Shown here one piece after another: positions 58,301 to 64,000 of a stretch of DNA of 64,000 nt (within the stretch, counting starts at the first letter, position 1; the number at the start of each line of letters is the position of its first letter). The stretch is from NCBI RefSeq assembly GCF_000173355.1, contig NZ_ABXA01000047.1:1-64000 (forward strand), in the 5' to 3' direction. Position numbers and translations under genes: made by a program. Below the pieces are notes generated by a model. That model did not search any database. It was not told the DNA's origin and saw only the letters and a program-made list of their open reading frames with translations. This DNA is from Anaerococcus hydrogenalis DSM 7454. GTDB taxonomy: Bacteria > Bacillota > Clostridia > Tissierellales > Peptoniphilaceae.

Positions 58301-60291
58301 CCATAACAGGAACAATAGATCCAATTGACAAAGGATGGCCAGAAGACGGAAGTGGTTTTAAAACAATTAAACTAAAATTCAAGGCAGAAAAAGGCGACAA
58401 GCTATTAGTAAGAACAATCGAATATTGGCTATACAGAGATAAGGACAGAGATGGAATTTCTGACGATGACGATATAGACCAAGGTGAAAAATTTACACCA
58501 CTAAGAGCAAACACACAAGCAATAATAGTTGATGGTAAAGCCCCAAGCCTAGAAGAATACAAGGCAAAATTCTCAAATATACCAAAAGACGGCTCGGTAG
58601 AAGTAAGCTTTAAAAAAGAACCAGACTATAGCAAAGTAAGTGAAAGACCACAAAGAGTCTACCTACAATTCAAAGCGAAAAATGCAAAACAAGTAGGAGA
58701 AGCATACGTGATGGTAGTGGTGAAAAAAGCTGCTGAAAATGAAAAACCACAAGGAAAAGAAGAGATAGAAGTAGACCAAAAAGTAATAGATACAAGCCTT
58801 ATGGAATCAAATGGGCAACAATGGATAGAAGGAAAAGAAATATTACCAGCGACAGTAACAAGTCTTGATCCAGAAGCAAAAATAGTTGGTGAAATAGAAG
58901 GACTACCAAAAGGCTTAAAATTTGATGGAAAAACCATAACAGGTACTCCAGAAAGAAGTGACAAAGGATGGCCAGAAGATGGAAGTGGCATAAAAACACT
59001 GACATTAAAATTTAAGGCAGAAAAAGGAGATAAGCTATTAGTAAGAAAAATAACTTATTGGTTATACAGAGATAAGGATAGAGATGGACTTGCAGATGGT
59101 GACGAAAAAGATTTGGGTGAGAAATTCACGCCTCAAAGGGCAAATTCACAAGCAATAATAGTTGACGGTAAAGCCCCAAGCCTAGAAGATTACAAGGCAA
59201 AATTCTCAAATATACCAAAAGACGGTTCGGTAGAAGTAAGCTTTAAAAAAGAGCCAGACTATAGCAAGGTAAGCGAAAGACCACAAAGAGTAAGCCTACA
59301 ATTCAAAACAAAAAATGCTAAAGAGATAGGCGAAGCTTATGTAATGGTTGTAGTGAGAAAAGCTGTTAAAAAAGAAATAGAAGTAGACCAAAAAGTAATA
59401 GATACAAGCCTTATGGAATCAAACGGACAAAAATGGGTAGAGGGTCAGTCAATAAGACCAGCCACAGTAACAAGTCTTTTAGATGGTGCAAATATAATTC
59501 CAGAAATAGAAGGCTTGCCAAAAGGTTTGAAATTCGATGGAAAAACCATAAGTGGAACTCCAGAAAGAAGTGAAGAGGGATGGCCAAATGATGGAAGTGG
59601 TTTTAAAACTATAAAACTAAAATTCAAGGCGGAAAAAGGCGATAAGATTTTAGTAAGAACAATTGAATATTGGTTGTACAGAGATAAAGACAGAGACGGC
59701 ATATCTGATGATGAAGATATAGACCAAGGTGAAAAATTCACACCTATAAGCTCAAATAGACAGCCAATAATAGTAGAAGGCAAAGCCCCAAGCCTAGAAG
59801 ATTACAAGGCAAAATTCTCAAATATACCAAAAGACGGTTCGGTAGAAGTAAGCTTTAAAAAAGAGCCAGACTATAGCAAGGTAAGCGACAGGCCACAAAG
59901 AGTCTACCTACAATTCAAATCAAAATATTCAAAACAAGTAGGAGAAGCCTATGTAATGGTTATAGTAAAAAAGGCTGTTAAAAATGAAAATAGTCAAGAT
60001 AAATCTTCTAGCAAAAAGGCTATAAAGAAAAAGGAAAATTCTAAAAATAAAATAGAAGAAAAAGCTTCTTTAAAACCTTCTGTAAGTGAGAAAAAATATC
60101 CTGATAAAGATGAATCGAATAAAGATTCTGGTAATAAAGAGTTAGAAAAAACTGAAAAAGAAAATAGTGAAAGCGAAAAAGATTCTCTCAAAATTCAAAG
60201 CACAAAAAACTCTCAATTGCCCCCTTTAGAAAATAATAAAGAGGAAATTATCATTGATGAAAGTAAAAATCCTATTGAAAAGGAACAATAA
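55351..60291 (+). CDS. Giant surface protein with five FMN-binding domains and three long repeats
   Basis: The 1,646-residue protein starts with a signal peptide (~1-30). Five FMN-binding domains (PF04205 type) follow, each carrying the ApbE flavinylation motif: VDSVSGATISS, VDSVSGATVSS, VDTVSGATYSS, VDTVSGATFSS and FDSISGATVSA, giving candidate FMN-Thr at ~122, 227, 346, 469 and 678. A Pro/Lys/Glu linker (~495-522) precedes the fifth, longer domain. Then comes an Ig-like region (~705-900) and three ~205-residue repeats, each with an IEGLPKGL..G.TITGT block and a DKDRDGISDD calcium-loop-like motif. The C-terminal ~90 residues are charged. I see no LPXTG anchor. The inferred role is electron transfer outside the membrane, paired with the membrane protein behind it. 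Confidence 0.85.
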   Translation: MKNTFLKKALTLFIVSLASVVMIKSSIFAFEKNQRLSAVKEQKILHSKVRISKDLKDGQYEASSEGYGGLLTVRISIENGKLTDIKIISHNETEEYFKKALAVIDEILRKGSVNVDSVSGATISSNAIKDAVAKALQKAGSKEKIKVKTKKKDRKKVEGLKDGEYLGSANGYGGILTVKVTIKNGKISAIDVISQNETPQYFRRAYAVINQILSTGSVNVDSVSGATVSSNALKMAVADAIQKAGSKQQAKVQAVNNSSNANNRRGNLAGSVTIGNEDLKDGVYTGSGQGYNGPINVRVTISNGLIKNIEILSYSDDNPYFNRARSVLSRILGKPGKSVDTVSGATYSSRGIIDAVNNAIAKAGSKNQKVKQTKPSPSKNKKSNKNQKIGKSIGIGNSNKKLKDGIYEGISEGFNGPIKVRVTISKASITRVEILSHQEDDTYFAKAKSVIEKILGKPGKSVDTVSGATFSSGGIINAVNDAVSKAGGETIPSIPDKKPDVKPGENPGKKPEEKPGKKPEENIDDALKKYYNNQPLKDGEYTGWGIGYINTKKTKTYIRVENGEISEIKVGLNSEYGDDMGPFRKKAEKILSFLKGKEARLNIAKMGLYREYFEIIRNSKNPKEKVADLFGKEYLNHLKGFRGDNSESDLTLLSRTVKAYMSNRYGSKDLFDSISGATVSASGISAATREAAEKSSNDYKTNTDVKEISIISPKNKNIEVNKGEGVDFSELKVKITKKDGSSKELGWKDFQANGISIKDSDGKTIENGNDLKKYGDTRIIKAKVVHEKSLSYDDFRILVGKYSKDYIIGLEYSADGKKWYKLDKVDMDYADSRNIASHQTIDAPKSFEFEKVKIRLVSKKGNRYEYVTDKLPVNRQVQYKLLEGDNPNLPKIIYAKFELSGKESDKHLVEEKENGQKEKEKPQVKEEIEVDQKVIDTSLMESNGQKWIEGQSIRPATVRSLDPEAKIVGEIEGLPKGLTFDGKTITGTIDPIDKGWPEDGSGFKTIKLKFKAEKGDKLLVRTIEYWLYRDKDRDGISDDDDIDQGEKFTPLRANTQAIIVDGKAPSLEEYKAKFSNIPKDGSVEVSFKKEPDYSKVSERPQRVYLQFKAKNAKQVGEAYVMVVVKKAAENEKPQGKEEIEVDQKVIDTSLMESNGQQWIEGKEILPATVTSLDPEAKIVGEIEGLPKGLKFDGKTITGTPERSDKGWPEDGSGIKTLTLKFKAEKGDKLLVRKITYWLYRDKDRDGLADGDEKDLGEKFTPQRANSQAIIVDGKAPSLEDYKAKFSNIPKDGSVEVSFKKEPDYSKVSERPQRVSLQFKTKNAKEIGEAYVMVVVRKAVKKEIEVDQKVIDTSLMESNGQKWVEGQSIRPATVTSLLDGANIIPEIEGLPKGLKFDGKTISGTPERSEEGWPNDGSGFKTIKLKFKAEKGDKILVRTIEYWLYRDKDRDGISDDEDIDQGEKFTPISSNRQPIIVEGKAPSLEDYKAKFSNIPKDGSVEVSFKKEPDYSKVSDRPQRVYLQFKSKYSKQVGEAYVMVIVKKAVKNENSQDKSSSKKAIKKKENSKNKIEEKASLKPSVSEKKYPDKDESNKDSGNKELEKTEKENSESEKDSLKIQSTKNSQLPPLENNKEEIIIDESKNPIEKEQ
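58126..59981 (+). repeat. Three near-identical ~0.6-kb in-frame repeats
   Basis: Units at about 58126-58737, 58756-59369 and 59371-59981 encode EIEVDQKVIDTSLMESNGQ-type repeats. Long stretches are identical between units, for example the block around AAATATACCAAAAGACGG. High identity at DNA level suggests recent duplication or gene conversion. Confidence 0.85.
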
Positions 60292-60318
60292 GCTTATGAA
60301 AATAGAAAGGAGAATAAG

Positions 60319-61005
60319 ATGACTTTAATTACTGGAATACTGTTTACTATAATTTTTTACGGCTTAGCTGCCAAATTTATTAAAAAACGACCTGTAATAT
60401 TTTATGTAGGTGTGTATGTTTGGACCTGTTTTGTAGTTTATTACTATAATATGGGCTATGATAGAAATTTACCTTCTTGGTTTAATGAATATTTTATGAA
60501 GATATTTTCAAGGGGGATATTTGCTACAGCTACATTTATGATAGTAATGTTTTTAGGAACAATTACAAAACATAATGATTTTTCAAAAAAATTGATGGCA
60601 ATTCGTGGAGAAATATCTATAATGGCAAGCTTATTAGTTTTTAGCCATAATATAATATTTGGTTTACGTTATTTCCCAACTCTTTTTACAAATCCTAGTT
60701 CTATGCCTAAAAGGGAATTAATAGCATCAATAATAACAATATTTTTATTGTTGATGTTAATACCTCTTTTTGTAACTTCTTTTAAGAGTGTACGCAAAAA
60801 AATGAAGGCTAAAAATTGGAAAAATTTGCAAAAAATGGCCTATCCATTTTTTATAGGCATATATGTTCATGTTATGGTACTATATTCTGCTAATGTGAAG
60901 GATAATATGTTAGGGATAATTGTATATACTATCATATATGCATCTTATGTAGTATTAAGATTGAGAAAAAGAAATATAAAAATGCAAAAATCATTGGCAA
61001 AATAG
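60319..61005 (+). CDS. Ferric-reductase-like transmembrane protein
   Basis: The 228-residue protein has about six membrane helices, with His in VFSHNIIFGLRYF (~helix 3) and YVHVMVLYS (~helix 5), positions that bind heme in the ferric reductase/MsrQ-like superfamily. It would carry electrons across the membrane to an extracytoplasmic acceptor. AAAGGAG precedes the ATG, 27 bp after the flavoprotein, so both are one transcript. No cytosolic NADH-binding domain is attached; the electron donor is open. Confidence 0.78.
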   Translation: MTLITGILFTIIFYGLAAKFIKKRPVIFYVGVYVWTCFVVYYYNMGYDRNLPSWFNEYFMKIFSRGIFATATFMIVMFLGTITKHNDFSKKLMAIRGEISIMASLLVFSHNIIFGLRYFPTLFTNPSSMPKRELIASIITIFLLLMLIPLFVTSFKSVRKKMKAKNWKNLQKMAYPFFIGIYVHVMVLYSANVKDNMLGIIVYTIIYASYVVLRLRKRNIKMQKSLAK

Positions 61006-61010
61006 AAATA

Positions 61011-61053
61011 AAAAATCCTCAAAATGAATTTAATTTCATTTGAGGATTTTTTT
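61011..61053. terminator. Bidirectional terminator between convergent operons
   Basis: Long stem (61011-61028 with 61034-61053) containing AAATCCTCA/TGAGGATTT, with A/T tails on both sides. Confidence 0.85.
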
Positions 61054-61062
61054 GTCCTTATT

Positions 61063-62052
61063 TTATTTGGCACTTAATGAAAATTCTGCAAATTTTTCAA
61101 AGTTTCCATCACTTTCTTTGCCGGAATTTTCATTTATTTTTGAACGGCTTAGGGTAAAATTAATTTTTCTTCCGTCTTTTATTTCGTCTAGGCTTAGGTC
61201 AGAGAAATCTTTGTTGTAGATAAAAGTTGTTGAATTTTCATCTGCAACCCTTTCATCTAAAGAAATCTTATTTCCTTTTTCGTCAACTCCTTTTAGCTCA
61301 TAAACATAGGCTTTATCGAGATTTTTTATTGTTGCTGTAAGGGTCATTGGATTTATTTTCATTAATGAAATTGTGGCCTTTGTTCCTTTTATTTTTAAAT
61401 TTTCAGCGAAAATTTTGTTGTCTTTATTTATTGTATTCATTGGAGATTCTATTGAAATTATTTGGCTTTTATTTTTGTCTGCGAAATATAAATCTACGCT
61501 CGCCTTATCTTTTTTTGGAAAAGATTTGTCAAAACTTATCATAAGATTTTCTGATGATGTTTTTTTATCTTCTAACAAACCTTCGCTTCCTGATGAGCCC
61601 ATAGCTTTATAAGTTTTTCCATCAACTACGACCTTATACAAATTTGAATTGTTTTTTGTATTTTCTTTAAAATTTTCTCCATTTCTTAGGGTATTTATAA
61701 AGATTTTATTATCTTCAAAGGCTATATTTCCTATCACAAATGAATCTTCTCCAACTGTTACTGGCTTATTAATTTCTGCTATATATTTGTAGGAATCAGG
61801 ACTTGCACCAAAGGTCTCCATCATTGTTACTTTTATGTCTGTTGTAAATTTTGAAACTTCGGCTTTTACAATTGGAATATTAAGTCCAGCTACTAGGATT
61901 AATGCAGCTGCTATTGGTAAAATTTTTTTTGATTTTTTATTTTTTTTGTAGGATTTTGCAGTTTTTATTAATTTTTCTTTTTCAAAGTCGTCTAATTCGA
62001 TTTTTTCAATTTCAAAATCCATATCATTTATTTTGTCATAGATATTTTTCAT
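61063..62052 (-). CDS. DUF4179 membrane protein (probable anti-sigma factor)
   Basis: The 329-residue protein has a cytosolic N-terminus (~1-43), one membrane helix (ILPIAAALILVAGLNIPIV, ~44-62) and an extracytoplasmic DUF4179-type domain. It starts 4 bp inside the ECF sigma gene, the usual arrangement for an anti-sigma factor that holds its sigma at the membrane until a signal arrives. Confidence 0.8.
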   Translation of the reverse strand: MKNIYDKINDMDFEIEKIELDDFEKEKLIKTAKSYKKNKKSKKILPIAAALILVAGLNIPIVKAEVSKFTTDIKVTMMETFGASPDSYKYIAEINKPVTVGEDSFVIGNIAFEDNKIFINTLRNGENFKENTKNNSNLYKVVVDGKTYKAMGSSGSEGLLEDKKTSSENLMISFDKSFPKKDKASVDLYFADKNKSQIISIESPMNTINKDNKIFAENLKIKGTKATISLMKINPMTLTATIKNLDKAYVYELKGVDEKGNKISLDERVADENSTTFIYNKDFSDLSLDEIKDGRKINFTLSRSKINENSGKESDGNFEKFAEFSLSAK

Positions 62053-62555
62053 AATTTGCTCCTTAAAGTTTTTTTGGCACGGCTAACTTTGTTGTAGAGT
62101 CTGTCTTTTGGGATTTTTGTAATTTTTTCTAAATCATCGTAGGAATATCCTTCTATAAATAATTTTTTGAAAATCTCCCTGTCTTTTTTTGACAACATTT
62201 TAAGAATTTTTTCGCTTTCATCATAATTTTCTAAATTTTTATCATAAATAAAACCTGAAATATCATCAAGGTCAAGACAGTCGTGTTTTGCTTCTTTTCT
62301 AATTGCGTCAATTGCCTTGTATTTGGCAACTCCTGCACACCAATTTTTAAAAGATGACCTAGTAGGATCATAAGAATTTATATTATCCCAAATTCCAAGG
62401 AGAGCATCATTTAAAATTTCGTCTAAAATATTTCTCCTATTTCCTATAGTTTTTACAATAACTCCTTTTAATATAGGCCCATAAAGGTTAATGAATTCAA
62501 TCAAATATTTTTCATCTTTGTTTTTAATTCCTTTTATTAAATTTTTATCATCCAT
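62049..62555 (-). CDS. ECF-type RNA polymerase sigma factor
   Basis: The 168-residue protein has region 2 (LNDALLGIWDNINSYDPTRSSFKNW) and region 4 with the helix-turn-helix SYDDLEKITKIPKDRLYNKVSRAKK, and lacks region 3, as ECF factors do. GGAGG precedes the ATG. It is coupled to the DUF4179 gene. It probably drives its own operon; an ECF-like promoter may lie in 62570-62610 but I cannot define it. Confidence 0.85.
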   Translation of the reverse strand: MDDKNLIKGIKNKDEKYLIEFINLYGPILKGVIVKTIGNRRNILDEILNDALLGIWDNINSYDPTRSSFKNWCAGVAKYKAIDAIRKEAKHDCLDLDDISGFIYDKNLENYDESEKILKMLSKKDREIFKKLFIEGYSYDDLEKITKIPKDRLYNKVSRAKKTLRSKL

Positions 62556-62632
62556 TATTTCCTCCTTTGCCTATATATTCGTATAAAGTTGAGCAAATCT
62601 ATCCTTATTTTAAATTATATCTTTAATTTTTT

Positions 62633-62668
62633 ATAAAAAAAACCACCTCGATTTTATCGAGATGGTTT
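62633..62668 (-). terminator. Terminator of the ABC importer operon
   Basis: Stem AACCACCTCGAT/ATCGAGATGGTT (62641-62652 with 62656-62667); on the minus strand it is followed by T8. Confidence 0.85.
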
Positions 62669-62683
62669 GTATGTCTTAAAATT

Positions 62684-63675
62684 TTATTCAAACAAAAGAT
62701 TGATATCAAAATCTTTTTCTATCATTTTATTATCTAACATAAATTTCTTTGTTCTTTCGAAACCTTCTTTATCTTTGTCTGTGATTTTTGTTGAAAAATC
62801 ATACATTGGAAACATATAATCGTAGGCCTTATCGTCAAGGTCTAGTTCTTTTTTTACTATTTCTTTTGTTTGGTCTTTATTTTCTATCATAAATTTAGAA
62901 ATTTCAGCTTGGGCATCATTTAGGGCCTTTATAACATCTGGGTGGTCTTTGGTAAATTTTTCTGAGCTTGCTACACAGATTATAGCATCGATTAGGTTTT
63001 CACCATTTGTAATTTCATGTAATCCCGCTTCTTTTGCCTTATAAGCTGCAGGTCCTCCCAAAAGTGCCACGTCCAAATTTCCTGAATCTAGGGCAGCTGC
63101 GGCATCTGGAATTGACATATTTGAAAATTCTACGTCCTTTTCGCTCATTTTATCTTTTTCTAAATATGCCAAAAGTTCTTGGTGTAGGTTGGTTCCTGCA
63201 GGTCCTCCGATTTTTTTACCCTTTAAATCTGATGGATTTTTTATTGAATCGTCTTTTGAAAAAAGTGAAAAGGCCTTTGGGGCTCTTGAATACATATTTA
63301 AAACTTTTATGTCTTGGCCGTTTGCCTTGGCAAGGATTGCAGAAGATCCTCCCAAAGCATAAAGCACATCAACATCTCCGCTTGCAAGAGCAGCTGTTTG
63401 GTCAGCTCCGCTTGTGATTTCCTTGTAATTGATTTTTACACCTGGTAGGTGTTTTTAAAAATTTCCTTATTTTTTTCAATTATTGATGGAACATTTAAGG
63501 GTGCTGTTACGTATGTTATGTTTAATTCGTCGATTGATAATTTTTCATTACTTTCTGATACTTGTTTTGATACATTTTCATTTGAATTATTTTCTTTATT
63601 ATCCTTGTTTGAGCAAGCAGTAATTGCAAAAACTAGGGCAAAAAGTGATAAAATTTTTAATAATTTATTTTTCAT
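62684..63675 (-). pseudogene. ABC importer substrate-binding lipoprotein (NMT1/SsuA-like), one frameshift
   Basis: The signal peptide ends in ITAC (Cys21). The frame breaks at 63452-63456 (T5 on plus); one more base restores KEIFKKHLPGVKINYKEITSGADQ and the NMT1/THI5-like body (SGDVDVLYALGGSSAI, GKKIGGPAGTNLHQELLAY). Such proteins bind sulfonates, nitrate or thiamine precursors; the substrate here cannot be read. The repaired length is ~330 residues. The start overlaps the ATPase gene end. Confidence 0.86.
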
Positions 63676-64000
63676 TTTCTTCTCCTATTATTTTTTTAAA
63701 TTTATTTCTCAAAATTTCCTTGGAAAATTTCTTATCTTCAAGGTCAAAATCAGAAACAATTTTTCCTTTTTTCATAATTATAAGTCTTTGGCCCACATTG
63801 AGGGCTTCTTCAAGGTCATGACTTACAAATAAAAAGCCGGATTTTTTGATTTTCATATAATTAATTAACTCTACTTCCAATTTTTCCTTTGTAATTTCAT
63901 CCAAAGATGCAAAGGGTTCATCTAAAAGCATAAAATCATTTGGAAAAATCAGGGCTCGGGCAAGGGAAACTCTTGCCTTCATTCCTCCAGAAAGTTGGTA
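63665..64000 (-). CDS. ABC importer ATPase, C-terminal part (runs off the right edge)
   Basis: The visible part begins at the signature YQLSGGMKARVSLARAL, followed by Walker B FMLLDEPFASLD and the H-loop VSHDLEEAL. The N-terminal half with Walker A lies beyond position 64000. It matches SsuB/TauB/ThiZ-type ATPases and is upstream of the binding protein. The permease is presumably further right. Confidence 0.88.
   Translation of the reverse strand, partial: YQLSGGMKARVSLARALIFPNDFMLLDEPFASLDEITKEKLEVELINYMKIKKSGFLFVSHDLEEALNVGQRLIIMKKGKIVSDFDLEDKKFSKEILRNKFKKIIGEENEK

Noticed and set aside
1-64000. tRNA genes, complete transposases or prophage genes
   Set aside because: I looked for tRNA-like arms, transposase motifs and phage structural genes and saw none; this was by eye, so a small RNA could be missed.

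Overview
The window looks like chromosomal DNA of a low-G+C anaerobic Gram-positive coccus. The 5' part of the 16S rRNA gene, the clostridial-type gene order around the replication origin and the strong A/T bias all point to Peptoniphilaceae. Anaerococcus is my best guess, from memory of 16S signatures and not from a search. The origin lies near 30.4-31.1 kb. Nearly all genes left of it are on the minus strand and most to the right are on the plus strand, so transcription runs with fork movement on both arms until about 61 kb.

Left arm, edge to origin: the 5' end of a minus-strand 16S rRNA gene with three tandem consensus promoters; a glycerate kinase homologue, rhomboid protease and oligoendopeptidase F (two of them frameshifted); a plus-strand peroxide operon ahpC-ahpF with a PerR-like operator; a membrane HTH regulator divergent from a TM2-domain protein; a glutaredoxin; an unusual oppA...oppBCDF oligopeptide transporter; a two-domain lipoprotein; an rsbV-rsbW-sigB-like partner-switch module; and gyrA, gyrB, recF, yaaA, dnaN, dnaA.

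Right arm: rpmH-rnpA-yidD-yidC-khpB-mnmE-mnmG-rsmG-cinA-parA-parB with four parS-like sites, a cyclodeaminase, a DUF4446 protein, pta, a decayed DUF1538 permease beside an intact tandem P-II-like gene, trxA-trxB-like, marR-ftsH, sppA, an RDD protein, class Ia ribonucleotide reductase nrdA/nrdB behind a perfect NrdR box, and a very large surface protein with five predicted flavinylation sites followed by a ferric-reductase-like membrane protein, behind a promoter with a Fur-like box. The far right (minus strand) holds an ECF sigma/DUF4179 pair and the end of an ABC importer operon of the nitrate/sulfonate/thiamine-precursor type.

The two most unusual systems are (1) the Opp importer, whose OppC permease carries a complete seven-repeat RCC1-like beta-propeller in its first extracytoplasmic loop while OppF and OppA carry helical insertions, and (2) the candidate multi-flavin extracellular electron-transfer locus at 54.9-61.0 kb. 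Non-coding stretches carry a family of palindrome-ended repeats, including a 345-bp tandem duplication, and two large hairpin elements. At least seven genes are interrupted by single-base length changes in poly-A/T runs. That pattern suggests sequencing error for most of them, whereas the DUF1538 gene looks genuinely decayed.
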